A stretch of 64,000 nucleotides of DNA, from positions 1-64,000 of the forward strand of contig PJER01000004.1 in NCBI GenBank assembly GCA_002825465.1, given 5' to 3'. A program made the translations under genes and the position numbers. Source of the stretch: Candidatus Thorarchaeota archaeon MP8T_1 (GTDB lineage: Archaea; Asgardarchaeota; Thorarchaeia; Thorarchaeales; Thorarchaeaceae). Below the pieces are notes generated by a model. That model saw only the letters and a list, made by a program, of their open reading frames with translations. It ran no database searches and had not been told where the DNA came from. This document shows, piece after piece, positions 25,901 to 35,384 of the stretch (positions within the stretch are counted from its first letter, which is position 1; every line of letters starts with the position of its first letter).

Positions 25901-28900
25901 CTTTACAGACCCGAACAATCCCGATGATGATGATGATGGTATACTTGATGGAAATGACGATCAAGATAATGACGGATTAACGAACCTTGAGGAGATTCGT
26001 ACCTACAATACCAATTGTACCAACTGGGACACAGACTCAGATATGCTCAGAGACGGTCTAGAAATAGACTGGGGGCTAAATGCGACAAATCCAGACTCTG
26101 ATGGAGATGGGTTGTACGATGGTTGGTTTGATAAGAATAAAAACGGTATCTATGACCCTTGGAATGGAGAACGTGGAGAGGATGTCAATAGGAACGGCAT
26201 TGTCGACCCCACAGAGACCTCACCCTTCGAAGCAGATACAGATCAAGACAATTTGGATGATGGTGATGAGTACACCTATGGAACCTCACCATTAGACCCA
26301 GACTGTGATGATGATTTACTTCTTGATGGTGACGAGATTTTCGAGTACTTCACTGATCCATTGAACAACGATTCGGATTCGGATATGTTATCAGACTACA
26401 TTGAAATCGAGATTACAGGAACCGATCCGAACAACATGTGGTACAACGCTACACATACAGATTACATGATTGATTCAGACCACGATGGTGTCATAAACGG
26501 AGATGAGGTCGACATCTACGATACATCACCAGGAGATATGGACTCAGACAATGATGGTCTTACCGATGGTGAAGAAATTTTTGTCTACTTCTCAGATCCA
26601 TTATCGCGAGATAGTGATGGAGATAAGTTGGAAGACTTCGACGAGATTCTCTACGGAACCAATATACTTGTGCGAGATACGGACGGAGACCAACTGGATG
26701 ATTATGTGGAGATTGAATTACTAGGCACGAACCCTCTCCTAGCATCGACCTATGGAAATGGCACTCTTGATGGGCAATTGGACCATGATGGTGATGGATT
26801 GAGTAATGCACTTGAAATCTACGGTTACTTCTCAAATGCCACAGATCCTGATACTGACAAGGATGGGTTAGAAGATGGTTTTGAGGTCTATGTGTCAGGT
26901 TCTTCACCCACAGATCAAGACTCAGATAACGATGGCGTCTCTGATTATGATGAATGGACCATCTGGCACACAGATTTGAGTTCTACTGATTCAGATTCTG
27001 ATGGGATTGGAGATTACGATGAGATCTACGTGACAATGTCTTCACCCACGGACTGGGATTCAGATGATGACCAGCTCAGCGATGGTGACGAGTGGAACAC
27101 CTATGGCACTGATCCAAATCTGCCCGACACGGATTTCGACCTCATCAACGATAAGGATGAGATAGACCTAGGAACTGATCCTCGCTCAAATGATACAGAT
27201 GGAGACGGTTTGTCAGATTGGGAAGAATGGCAAATCTACGAGACCGACCCACTTGAGGCGGATGTTGATCAAGATGGTCTCAATGACAAAGAAGAGATAG
27301 AGAACGGCACTGACTGGCAGAATTGGGATAGTGATTTCGACACAATCTCAGACGGTGATGAGGTAAACATCTACGAAACAGATCCTCTTAATGACGATAC
27401 AGACTTCGATTCATTGGCAGATGCAGATGAGATATTCAACAGTCACACAGATCCAAATATGGACGATACAGACGGTGATGGCATACCTGATAATCTGGAT
27501 GATGAAGATGCTGATGGAATCAACAATGAGGATGAGATCTACCTCTACGAAACCAATTGTACTTTGGTTGATACAGATTCAGATCTCTTGTCTGATTATT
27601 ATGAGATCTTCATCAGTGAGACCTCTCCCAATTCATGGGATACTGATAAGGATGGTTTGAGTGACAGGGATGAACTGTTCTATTGGTCTAGCGATCCCCT
27701 CAAGAGAGACTCAGACGGAGACGGTTTGGAAGATGGTGAGGAAGCTCTCACCTGGCATACCCTCCTAAATAGCACAGACACTGATGGCGATGATCTATCG
27801 GATTATGATGAGATTAATGTCTTCGAAACTGACCCACTTCAATGGGACACGGACAAGGATTCAGTAAGTGATGGTGACGAGCTAAACATCTACAATACAT
27901 CACCACTACGAGCTGATACAGACTCAGACAAACTTCCAGATAACATGGAGATCTTTGGTTTCAACATGACTGTGTATGTCAACGGCACTCCAGTGATACG
28001 AGAGATTCCCGCAGGTGCCCTTAATCCTCGCAAGGCAGACACAGATCTTGATACACTCACAGATTATGAGGAAGTCTACCTGACCTTCTCTGACCCAACT
28101 CTGTATAGCACTCAGGGAGATGGTGTTTCTGATGCAGACCAGGACTTGGATGGAGACCTTCTTACAAATGCCCAGGAGATTCGCCTGACCAAGACATCAC
28201 CCAATTTGGCAGATACGGACGGAGATGGCAAGAATGATGGAGTCGACGATGAAGACCGAGACCTCTTGACCAACTGGGAAGAGTGTGTCCTCACAGAAAC
28301 AGACCCCCGTAATCCTGATAGCAACGGTAATGGTATCTCAGACTATAATGATGATGAAGATGGAGATGGCCTCTCGAATGGTGAGGAAATCAATGATTAC
28401 TTCACAGACCCCTTGAAGCGAGACACAGACCAAGATAGGTTGAGTGACTTCGAAGAAGTTGACGAATATGGAACATCACCTATCCTGAAAGACACTGACA
28501 TGGACCTCCTGGAAGATGGAGCAGAGATTCTGGACTATGGCACTAACGCACTGCTCAATGACACAGATTCTGATCTCTTAAGCGACTACGAAGAAGTGTT
28601 CCTGACTGACACTGACCCACTAGATCCAATGACTCACGGAACCACACCAGATGCTGAATACGATAGTGATTTTGATGGTTTGACTAATTTAGAGGAACTT
28701 AGAATCTATCACACCTTGCCGCTTGACCCTGATTTCGACAACGACGACCTCCAAGATGGAATTGAGGTACAATTAGGAACGGGTATAGATGTGCCGGATT
28801 CAGATTTCGATCAATTATTAGATGGTCAAGAATATTGGGTCTACGGAACAGATCCACTGTCAAATGATACCGATTCTGATCTTATCTCTGATTGGGATGA

Positions 28901-29768
28901 GATCATGATCTATGAGACCGACCCAACATACTATGATTCCGATTATGACCTACTCGGAGACTATGAAGAGATTTTCACTTATGGAACCAACCCGAATAAT
29001 TCTGATACCGATTCGGATCTCTTGACGGACAACGAAGAGGTCAACATCTATCATTCTGACCCACTATCTAGAGATGGAGATGAAGACGGTTTATCAGACT
29101 ATTTCGAAGTCTTCACCAGTTTCACTCAACCTCTTAATAACGACACAGATGGCGAAGGGATTTCGGATGGAGATGAATGGAACATCTACGAGACAGACCC
29201 GTTGATGCCAGATACTGACCTAGATGGATGGACTGACTATCAGGAGATCTTCATCTACGGTACAGATCCGCTCTCTCAGGACACTGATGGAGATGGAATC
29301 ATTGACTCAGCTGACTTCATGCCTACTGTGCACTGGATATATCCCCTGATTCTTGCAGGCATTGGCCTCTTTGGTCTCGCAGTGGTTGTGAAACGAGTAC
29401 GGGAGACCTACTTCGTTGAAGAGTTCGTTACTACAGCAGAACCAGCGAGCCTCGGACTTGAGCCGGGCATGGATATTGCTGTTGAGTACAAGATCCGTAG
29501 TGGCATGGTGGTGTTCGGCGTAGTGGTACGGAATGGTTCGAAGGTGCCCATGCACAACGTAGTGGTCGTGCTAGGCGTACCAGACCTGACAGACACCATT
29601 AAGACCAAAGCCATCGGCGAGGTTGCACCAGATACGGTCTCTGTGGTGGAAATCGAGTTTGAGCTCCAGCCAGGTGCTGAGGGAGAACTTGTTGGCATGG
29701 TCGAGTATGACAGTGTCGATGGTGAGCACAAGGTCGTGAACCTGAAGCCAGTGAGGATTGTGGCTTAA
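22941..29768 (+). CDS. Giant surface protein: FG-GAP-like propeller plus about 78 calcium-binding repeats
   Basis: A 2275-residue protein with an N-terminal signal segment, a beta-propeller of FG-GAP/PQQ-like blades at about 45-395 (VDNFDIDDYEEVAVI, ADINGDSRTDVIVAS), a stalk of DxDxDG-type repeats at about 397-2122, a TM helix (WIYPLILAGIGLFGLAVVV, about 2130-2150) and a cytosolic beta-sandwich tail of about 110 residues. The repeats (about 22 residues, core TDPLxxDTDxDGLxDxxE) resemble thrombospondin type 3 / dockerin-like calcium sites. ATGA overlap with the ATPase gene and an AGGAGG site tie it to the ABC operon. Likely a calcium-stiffened filament projecting from the cell. Confidence 0.9.
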   Translation: MKPYHAIIALVFVCVLAGLSIQGTGPDMVTVLNHETSYSTAEIAPFTTALAWSTTTGSQVNGLVVDNFDIDDYEEVAVITQNGTLFLFDQDSTLLWKLALGTIPRAIAAIDGTASTGKEILVGTDDGVLVVGANKLVQMNMSLPEPVYAVAGGHLDADGFEEVIVGCDDFKVYAFELNTTSLWSYLSNGRVRLLKAADINGDSRTDVIVASQNRRFTYLNSTGDMFFEKTTDTAINALAVGNLTETSNLEMIYGQTNGTLSIWNTSEMLVYSIQANESITALCVGDLVTGAYDELALGTSGAALRIYSSAGAPLWNKTLGGQVNSILFPNIGNTTNSQVLTTTNGQLTLYNATGWRSFRTDVVGLTRYITYGDLDNFGGQEFVFGTTGGTVSAYGRDFDKDRLADAREILIEGTLYNDSDTDNDNLSDGAEVLDYGTNPLLKDSDSDKLSDFAEVITYGTDPNDPDSDNDKLTDWQEIYFGTDPNDSDTDNDQLTDYEENNETLTLPTDPDSDDNGINDAQDDNDGDGLTNIQEVRITLTDPNDVDSDHNGITDYYDDQDSDGLLNWKEIQLGTGVYNPDSDGDLLLDGYEVKTSKTNPLNEDTDNDQLTDYEEVMIVHSNPLKADSDEDGLDDYEEYVTYSTLVNDPDSDDDDLSDGDEVNTYHTDPLNPDTDSDNIPDGEEVNVWGSDPNSADTDLDGLQDDLEVYTYFTNVTKADTDSDTINDGQEVIYGTNPNLVDTDFDGLRDPDEIKYLSSGWNATNPHTWNATVLDGDWDFDGDRLTNYQEIYLTKTNPTLMDSGGLSLTDDMEDSDLDGLTNYNELFVTFTNPRDPDSDDDKVKDGHEWYLLHTDPNDEDSDDDDISDYDEDLDGDKLSNGIELYVTGSWDNVTHLQGTWFNRTDSDFDLISDYYDDEDADLLPNWFEVEMTGTDPLYNDTNDNGDLDWQEDPDNDELNNYEEWLYECDPLNADSDSDQLTDAEEVYETFTDPNNPDDDDDGILDGNDDQDNDGLTNLEEIRTYNTNCTNWDTDSDMLRDGLEIDWGLNATNPDSDGDGLYDGWFDKNKNGIYDPWNGERGEDVNRNGIVDPTETSPFEADTDQDNLDDGDEYTYGTSPLDPDCDDDLLLDGDEIFEYFTDPLNNDSDSDMLSDYIEIEITGTDPNNMWYNATHTDYMIDSDHDGVINGDEVDIYDTSPGDMDSDNDGLTDGEEIFVYFSDPLSRDSDGDKLEDFDEILYGTNILVRDTDGDQLDDYVEIELLGTNPLLASTYGNGTLDGQLDHDGDGLSNALEIYGYFSNATDPDTDKDGLEDGFEVYVSGSSPTDQDSDNDGVSDYDEWTIWHTDLSSTDSDSDGIGDYDEIYVTMSSPTDWDSDDDQLSDGDEWNTYGTDPNLPDTDFDLINDKDEIDLGTDPRSNDTDGDGLSDWEEWQIYETDPLEADVDQDGLNDKEEIENGTDWQNWDSDFDTISDGDEVNIYETDPLNDDTDFDSLADADEIFNSHTDPNMDDTDGDGIPDNLDDEDADGINNEDEIYLYETNCTLVDTDSDLLSDYYEIFISETSPNSWDTDKDGLSDRDELFYWSSDPLKRDSDGDGLEDGEEALTWHTLLNSTDTDGDDLSDYDEINVFETDPLQWDTDKDSVSDGDELNIYNTSPLRADTDSDKLPDNMEIFGFNMTVYVNGTPVIREIPAGALNPRKADTDLDTLTDYEEVYLTFSDPTLYSTQGDGVSDADQDLDGDLLTNAQEIRLTKTSPNLADTDGDGKNDGVDDEDRDLLTNWEECVLTETDPRNPDSNGNGISDYNDDEDGDGLSNGEEINDYFTDPLKRDTDQDRLSDFEEVDEYGTSPILKDTDMDLLEDGAEILDYGTNALLNDTDSDLLSDYEEVFLTDTDPLDPMTHGTTPDAEYDSDFDGLTNLEELRIYHTLPLDPDFDNDDLQDGIEVQLGTGIDVPDSDFDQLLDGQEYWVYGTDPLSNDTDSDLISDWDEIMIYETDPTYYDSDYDLLGDYEEIFTYGTNPNNSDTDSDLLTDNEEVNIYHSDPLSRDGDEDGLSDYFEVFTSFTQPLNNDTDGEGISDGDEWNIYETDPLMPDTDLDGWTDYQEIFIYGTDPLSQDTDGDGIIDSADFMPTVHWIYPLILAGIGLFGLAVVVKRVRETYFVEEFVTTAEPASLGLEPGMDIAVEYKIRSGMVVFGVVVRNGSKVPMHNVVVVLGVPDLTDTIKTKAIGEVAPDTVSVVEIEFELQPGAEGELVGMVEYDSVDGEHKVVNLKPVRIVA
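24129..29320 (+). repeat. In-frame calcium-site repeat array in the giant surface protein
   Basis: About 78 DxDxD-type units by eye count, at about 22-residue spacing, encoded with diverged codons, so not a simple nucleotide tandem repeat. Unit starts alternate between (F/Y)xTDPL and a plain DxDGDGLxN. Two or three units are broken, for example around 25320-25360 (DSGGLSLTD). Confidence 0.8.
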
Positions 29769-30121
29769 GACGCTTCAACTTCATGAATCTGCTTTGCAAG
29801 CTGGTCAAGGACAAGCTTGATGACGACTAGAATCTCGACAGCAGCAAGAAACAGGATCACCATAGCGTCAGGTCCAAAGGGTCCCGCTCCAGTGAAAGTA
29901 AATAGGTTGATCCAGAGAACAACACTCATCACACCAGTCCATGCAAAACCTAGTTGATTCGATAGTTCCATTGGAATTAATATGAGCACAAGTCCAATGA
30001 CATCGAGACCTAGGATGAAAAGATATCCGAGTGGAATTTCAAAATTATAATGAAATTGATCTACTGCCAACCCATACATGGTGAATAGGACAGCATCGCG
30101 AGCAAAATGAATGCACTTCAA
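29765..30121 (-). CDS. Small membrane protein, three TM
   Basis: A 118-residue hydrophobic protein with three TM segments (about 30-52, 60-80, 84-108) and a polar C-terminal tail (DQLAKQIHEVEAS). Overlaps the end of the giant surface gene by four bases on the opposite strand. The frame begins at TTG 30121 without a clear ribosome binding site; ATG 30079 is an alternative that keeps all TM segments. I do not recognise the family. Its place right after the ABC operon, but convergent, does not prove a link. Confidence 0.5.
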   Translation of the reverse strand: MKCIHFARDAVLFTMYGLAVDQFHYNFEIPLGYLFILGLDVIGLVLILIPMELSNQLGFAWTGVMSVVLWINLFTFTGAGPFGPDAMVILFLAAVEILVVIKLVLDQLAKQIHEVEAS

Positions 30122-30267
30122 CAGGGACAGGTTAATTTTTGTCAGTTGATGAAACCCTCCTATTTACCCTACATTTGATTCTGAATTCGGTTAAAGTTTT
30201 TGAATACTTGACATAAAGTCAGTCAGGATTGTTGCATAAGGATCGATTTGCAACCTTTACATTTCGG

Positions 30268-30909
30268 TCATAACACATCAGTATATTGACGCGTACGCTT
30301 GGGCATAGTTTTCCCCAAGGCTTTCAAAAGTCTCAAACTCTTTGAAACATCATCGTAGCTATATTCTGAACTTCTCTTCGGAGCTTTGTATGAATGTAGA
30401 ATAATTTGATCCCCTTTCTTTTCGATGACCCATTCTTCCTTTGAATCGGGATCGATGATGCTATGAGGTCCCTTACCATCAATATTACTTGTTTGCATTC
30501 CTATTAGAGAGAGGGTGAGGGGGTCTACGTTGAGCCAATTAGATGTTGAATTCATTGGAGCTTTTCGTCTTATTGTTCTTGGTCGCTGTTGGGAAGTAAT
30601 ATTTTTGGCAGGAATATTCAATCTGATTTCACGATATTTGATTTCGCGTTGCTCATTGGTCTTCTTTTCGACCGCTCTAATGAATTTCACGTACTTGAAA
30701 TTAAGGTCCACTGCTTTTTGTGCACACTTAGTAGCCTCTTCAATTTGACCTAGTTCATAGTGTATTTTAAATTTGTAAAACCAAGCCTTGTCAAACTTCT
30801 CATCTGCGGACACGACTTCTTCAAATTTTCGAAGAGCCTCTTCCTTCTTTCCTTCTTTCTCAAGTGTTCTGCCTTCTAAATATAGAGAGTCTGTATCTAC
30901 TTCACTCAT
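30268..30909 (-). CDS. TPR-containing protein
   Basis: A 213-residue protein. Residues about 5-80 form two TPR hairpins (LYLEGRTLEKEGKKEEALRK, AWFYKFKIHYELGQIEEATK). A basic linker (RPRTIRRKAP) and a C-terminal region with beta strands (EEWVIEKKGDQIILHS) follow. No catalytic motif. The linker could contact nucleic acid or membrane. Single gene, with about 150 bases free on each side. Confidence 0.7.
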   Translation of the reverse strand: MSEVDTDSLYLEGRTLEKEGKKEEALRKFEEVVSADEKFDKAWFYKFKIHYELGQIEEATKCAQKAVDLNFKYVKFIRAVEKKTNEQREIKYREIRLNIPAKNITSQQRPRTIRRKAPMNSTSNWLNVDPLTLSLIGMQTSNIDGKGPHSIIDPDSKEEWVIEKKGDQIILHSYKAPKRSSEYSYDDVSKSLRLLKALGKTMPKRTRQYTDVL

Positions 30910-31060
30910 CTAACTTCTCCCCACGATGCCATTTCTAAAGTATGTTATAAATGATAGGAACTCCCATGAAACTGAATCCGATTGCGATATAGAGTAGAAA
31001 ACACAAGACTAAAGGTCGTAGAGGCATTAGTGTAACTCAGAGAGTATCTCGAAGGGATAA

Positions 31061-31345
31061 ATGAATTTGAAGTACAACAGGAGGTATCACCCTGCGTTTG
31101 CTGTAGGATATGTGACAGTCTTTGCCTGTCTCGTGTTCATAGCCATACTAGCAATGACTGGAATAGTCCCAGTAGCTCTGCAACCACCTCTCATGATTTC
31201 AGTATTGATCACCATAATATTGGGAGGTATTATTGGTCTGGCTGGGTTCTTCAAATCCTGGGATAAACAGGCATATCCAATAATGATCATAGTTCTAGTT
31301 ATCCCCCTTGTTACGATATTCATTCTATACATTTTACAAGGTTGA
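31061..31345 (+). CDS. Small three-TM membrane protein
   Basis: A 94-residue protein with three hydrophobic helices (about 12-32, 38-60, 70-92) and a basic N-terminus (NLKYNRRYHP). ATG 31061. No family recognised. It lies alone between the TPR gene and the first threonine-synthase-like gene. Confidence 0.55.
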   Translation: MNLKYNRRYHPAFAVGYVTVFACLVFIAILAMTGIVPVALQPPLMISVLITIILGGIIGLAGFFKSWDKQAYPIMIIVLVIPLVTIFILYILQG

Positions 31346-31485
31346 ACAAATTCTCGGATTCGATGTATAACTTAGCAAATTTAGCAACCTGATTAATAGA
31401 ATACACTAGTCCGGACAATTGAGTTTAAGTAGTTCCATCGCTACAGAGTTGTGTCAAAAATCACGACATGTGGGTATCATAAGAC

Positions 31486-32484
31486 ATGACCATAGAGAAC
31501 GAAAGCCCTCTGAAAAGGGGTGACAAGATAAACTGGAGAGAGTTCCTTGGTTCTACAACTTTTATTGAATCACGAAACTTACCCCGTCTCATCGGATGTG
31601 AGAAACTATTTCTGAAATTTGAGGGTGGTAATCCAACTGGCACGCAGAAAGACAGGATTGCATTAGCTCTGGTCGAGAATGCACGAGCTCAAGGAGCAAA
31701 GGCAATTGTTGCTGCTTCCTTTGGTAATTTTGGAGCTGCATTAGCGTGGGCAGCAAGACTTGTCGATCTTAGAGTACACATCTATGTTCCAGACAGATAT
31801 CATATCCCGAAGGATCGAATGAGACGGATGAAAGATGCTGGAGCTGAGATACATTTACTACCCGGTCATTATGAAGACCTCGTTGAACTCTCATCGAAAG
31901 ATGCTGAGGAGAATGGATGGTACAATGCTAACCCCGGAGGACCTGGTGTAAGAGAAATATCTCTGGATGCATACGCAGAGATTGCCAATGAGATTTATCG
32001 AGATATCAGACGCGCTCCAAACTATGTGTTCTGTCCTGTAGGGAATGGTACAACAATTGCAGGAATATATCAGGGATTCAAGAAACTCTTCGAGACTGGA
32101 AAAATTCAGGCGATACCCAGAATGGTTGCCACTAGTACAAGACGAGGAAATCCCATAGTAAAATCATACTTGATGAAGAGTCGGACAATAGTAGATCTGA
32201 ATCGCGAGGAGGTCAAGGAATCCAAATTTACGGACCCTCTTTCTAATTGGCATGCTTACGATGGGCAAGAAGCACTGGATGCCATCTATGAATCAAGAGG
32301 ATTTGCAGACTATGCCTCTGAAAGCAAGATGATGGAGTATAATAGACACCTTAGACAGGAAGAGGGGCTCTATGTGCTACCAGCCTCAGCAAGTACACTT
32401 GCTGTTATGCACGACCTTGCAGATGACAAGGTCACTGTCAAGGGGACCTTCGTGGCGATTCTGACAGGTAGAGATTTTGAGTAG
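31486..32484 (+). CDS. Threonine-synthase-like PLP enzyme, paralogue 1
   Basis: A 332-residue fold-type II PLP enzyme. The Schiff-base Lys is K55 in GGNPTGTQKDR, the same place as in threonine synthase (NPTGSFKDR). A Gly-rich PLP-phosphate loop reads CPVGNGTT. The enzyme is shorter than ordinary threonine synthase and lacks the N-terminal extension. Possible reactions include threonine, cysteate or related beta/gamma-replacement, and no choice can be made by eye. A second copy (36750-37751) is close in sequence over the full length. No thr biosynthesis neighbours. ATG 31486. Confidence 0.8.
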   Translation: MTIENESPLKRGDKINWREFLGSTTFIESRNLPRLIGCEKLFLKFEGGNPTGTQKDRIALALVENARAQGAKAIVAASFGNFGAALAWAARLVDLRVHIYVPDRYHIPKDRMRRMKDAGAEIHLLPGHYEDLVELSSKDAEENGWYNANPGGPGVREISLDAYAEIANEIYRDIRRAPNYVFCPVGNGTTIAGIYQGFKKLFETGKIQAIPRMVATSTRRGNPIVKSYLMKSRTIVDLNREEVKESKFTDPLSNWHAYDGQEALDAIYESRGFADYASESKMMEYNRHLRQEEGLYVLPASASTLAVMHDLADDKVTVKGTFVAILTGRDFE

Positions 32485-32603
32485 GATACCAGATAGTATC
32501 AAGCATCAAGTCAAGTGATATGACATTCCAGAGTAGAATTCCCATGAGCTTTTTCACCAAAAATCGCACAACTTAAGGGTCAGAATGGTATCTAGCGAGG
32601 AAT

Positions 32604-33287
32604 ATGATACTACTAATCTATGCAATTGCTTTCTGGATTGTAGCATTAATCTCAACATATCTCCAAGATAGATATCCCGATGTCGGGGTTGCATCATACC
32701 AGACTGTTGTCAAGGCAATTCCAACAACACTTGCTTTTGTGTACTTAATTGATGCTTTATTGACAGCATCTCTATTCGCAATCCTCCTGGCTGGAGCGCT
32801 GATATTCTGCATATTGGGAGACATCGCTATGGAGAAGGACATCATCCCGGGGATTGGTATGTTCCTGCTCGCCCACCTGTTATTTACTGTGAACTTTCTC
32901 TGGCAGTCTATTAGTCTAGTGCCATCCCTCACTAACATACTCCTTACAATTCTATGCTTTGGTGGATTCGTTGTTTATGTCTTCATGTACATCAGATACC
33001 TCAAGTCATCAGGTCCGGAGATTCCAGACTTTGTACTTAAGGCAGGTTCATTCTATTTCATTCTAATATCAGCGACCTTCAGCACATCTCTGCTACTCTG
33101 GTTGACTACAGGAGCACTTTGGGGATTTTTACCTGTTATCGGAGCATTGTTCTTCATCATTTCAGATTCTATCATTGCACTCAATGAGTTCCATCACAAA
33201 CTCTCCCATCCAGAGTTTCTAATCATGCCGACCTACTACCTTGCAATCTTCCTGCTCTCTCTAGGTATCTTTGTATTTGGATTATGA
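32604..33287 (+). CDS. YhhN/TMEM86-family membrane protein
   Basis: A 227-residue protein with about eight TM segments. It carries the YhhN signatures: KAIPTT in the second helix, ILGDIAM after the fourth, FLLAHLLFTVNF, and FIISDSIIAL near the end. Human TMEM86B of this family hydrolyses lysoplasmalogens (vinyl-ether lipids); archaea with ether lipids often carry homologues with unknown activity. GAGGAAT precedes ATG 32604. Stands alone. Confidence 0.85.
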   Translation: MILLIYAIAFWIVALISTYLQDRYPDVGVASYQTVVKAIPTTLAFVYLIDALLTASLFAILLAGALIFCILGDIAMEKDIIPGIGMFLLAHLLFTVNFLWQSISLVPSLTNILLTILCFGGFVVYVFMYIRYLKSSGPEIPDFVLKAGSFYFILISATFSTSLLLWLTTGALWGFLPVIGALFFIISDSIIALNEFHHKLSHPEFLIMPTYYLAIFLLSLGIFVFGL

Positions 33288-33444
33288 AATATGGATACTC
33301 CTCCCTTGCAAATTATGAACTGAATTAGCAATATGAAACTCCAATCACAAAAATCCTGATTGCTTTACTGACTATGAGAAGGTCATCCATGCTGGGAGTG
33401 AACGATTGTGAACTTGAATATAAGATAGAAAAAGAAGGAGGAGG

Positions 33445-33464
33445 ATCCCCTCAAGAGAGGGGAT
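33445..33464 (-). terminator. Terminator after Ig-like surface protein gene
   Basis: ATCCCCTC (33445-33452) and GAGGGGAT (33457-33464) form a perfect 8-bp stem with an AAGA loop; on the minus strand it is followed by a CTTCTTTTTCT stretch. It lies a few bases after the gene end. Confidence 0.65.
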
Positions 33465-33470
33465 TATACC

Positions 33471-35216
33471 TCACTTCTTCTTGATTAAGACTATCACAAC
33501 GATGAGCAGAACAATGACTCCAATCGCACCAGCAATGACTAGAAGCATTGAATCTATTGGTTCTGAAGTACCAGTTGGAGAAGTGCTCGTAGTAGGAGTT
33601 GTCGAAGTTGTTGTGGTAGTTGGGGTTGTTGAAGTTATCGAGGTTGTTGAGGTTGTCTCAGGTAATGTCACCGTGACAGTGACAAAGTCTGATGCTGAAT
33701 TTCCAGTACTATCATAGAGGACTATTGTGAAATTATAAACACCTACACTAAGTTCATCAAGATTGACTGCCAGATTGGACCCATTCCAGAGACCTGAATC
33801 AACTACTGTTCCATTCTGAGTTATAGAAAAGGATGAAGGAAAGAGATCGGAACAGATCCAGGTGAGACTATGACCTTTAGTGCCAAACTCGAATGAAACA
33901 TCATTCAGTGGTGTCAGTGATGGAGGGGTCCTATCAGTAACGACAGACACGATAACGTCATCCGATGCAGAATTCGCATAGGTGTCATTGACAGTTAGCT
34001 CAAAGACATAAGAATCGACGGAGAGACCATTCAGATTCACTCTCAAATCCGTGCCATTCCATGTTCCTTCATCAATAACAACACTATCCCGTGTGATTAT
34101 GAAATAGTCAGGAAACGGTTCACTACAGGTCCAAATGATATACTCACCATCTACTCCAACGGGAATACTAAAGTCAGCCACATCAGAAACAACTGGAGCA
34201 GTGGTATCAGTCACATTCACCCATACAATATCAGATGTAGTGAAATCCATATCATCATAGACTTCGAGCTCGCACTTGTAGTAACCAGGTTCTAGATCAT
34301 CTAGGGGGAAAGAGAGGTCGGATCCATCCCATACACCTGTTTCTTCAAGGACATCATCAATGTAGAATTTGTAGCTCTCGGGAGTGTAGGCATCAGGTGA
34401 CCATGTAAGGTCCACGGAATCCATGTACCCCATCTCGATATCATCAGGTGAGTCAATCTCAGGGAGCGCACCACCAGTCATTTTAATCCAATCAATTCTA
34501 AAATCAGGGTATGTATTTGTTGCATAATCGTCCAATCTAAAGTTTAATACAAGAGTTGTGATGATCCTAGTTTCTCCAGCGTGTTCACTAGTCGAAACTA
34601 TGCCATCGCCAAGATTTGTTCGAGTACTACTATCAGTATCATTGTACCACATTGAGGTATAAGAAGCGTCAGTATAGTTGTGTTCTTCATCGTAATCATT
34701 TAGACCAGTACCATAGTAATTCAAAGCCCAACTTGCTTCGTTTCCATTACTACTGGTAAATGGTAATCTCCATTCGATACCAACTGAACTGCAAGCCATG
34801 AGATTGGTACCACCGTTATCATTCGGATTTGATGTATATTCTACTTGTGCTTCCATCTTGAAATCATGACCGACCACAAAATGGTGTTCAAGAGGATACG
34901 TAAAGATTGCATACACAGTACCAGCACCAGATGGGGTTATGTTAGTGTAGAGGGCGGTTCCTGATGAATTCAGAGTGCACCCATTTGATGAGGGTGGGAC
35001 CCATCCTGTGGTATTGGACCCATCATGGTACCAAGTTGTCGTTTTTTGTGCAGACGGAGAGAATGTTCTGCTTTGTTCTATTGTATCCATTCTTTCATCA
35101 CTCACCATCCTATACATTGATGATGATGTCAAGATTAGACTCATAGAAATAAATAGCGAGAGAGCAAAAGTCACTGTAAGTAATTTTCTAGTGTGCTTTT
35201 CCACTTGTTCTGTCAC
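33471..35216 (-). CDS. Surface protein with Ig-like repeats, Thr-rich stalk and C-terminal anchor
   Basis: A 581-residue protein: signal/TM segment (about 12-33), a 220-residue N-terminal beta-rich region, then three Ig/cadherin-like repeats (about 250-510). Each repeat holds a W-(D/N)-G-(S/T)-(D/N)-L turn and ends in a (I/V)xVxVT(D/L) strand. A Thr/Ser/Pro-rich stalk (about 515-550) and a TM helix with the final KKK follow. The design is that of archaeal S-layer-associated or adhesion proteins with an O-glycosylated stalk. The GTG start is preferred; a second GTG lies four codons inside. Ligand unknown. Confidence 0.8.
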   Translation of the reverse strand: MTEQVEKHTRKLLTVTFALSLFISMSLILTSSSMYRMVSDERMDTIEQSRTFSPSAQKTTTWYHDGSNTTGWVPPSSNGCTLNSSGTALYTNITPSGAGTVYAIFTYPLEHHFVVGHDFKMEAQVEYTSNPNDNGGTNLMACSSVGIEWRLPFTSSNGNEASWALNYYGTGLNDYDEEHNYTDASYTSMWYNDTDSSTRTNLGDGIVSTSEHAGETRIITTLVLNFRLDDYATNTYPDFRIDWIKMTGGALPEIDSPDDIEMGYMDSVDLTWSPDAYTPESYKFYIDDVLEETGVWDGSDLSFPLDDLEPGYYKCELEVYDDMDFTTSDIVWVNVTDTTAPVVSDVADFSIPVGVDGEYIIWTCSEPFPDYFIITRDSVVIDEGTWNGTDLRVNLNGLSVDSYVFELTVNDTYANSASDDVIVSVVTDRTPPSLTPLNDVSFEFGTKGHSLTWICSDLFPSSFSITQNGTVVDSGLWNGSNLAVNLDELSVGVYNFTIVLYDSTGNSASDFVTVTVTLPETTSTTSITSTTPTTTTTSTTPTTSTSPTGTSEPIDSMLLVIAGAIGVIVLLIVVIVLIKKK

Positions 35217-35384
35217 CTAGACTTCCATATTGATTGTAGATTAACCACAATCAGAAAAAACACAGAGTTAAGCCTTGTGAGTCTATATCTTCAGTTGATT
35301 TTCAATAAATTGTATTTCCAATAAAAAGTAGGAAGTTGCAAAGTTTGATAAGAATAGTAGTAAAGAAATTGTGAGGGGTCGCGC

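Noticed and set aside
24129..29320. Repetitive DNA as CRISPR or a tandem VNTR
   Set aside because: Repeats are in frame, diverged at codon level and lack identical repeats or spacers.
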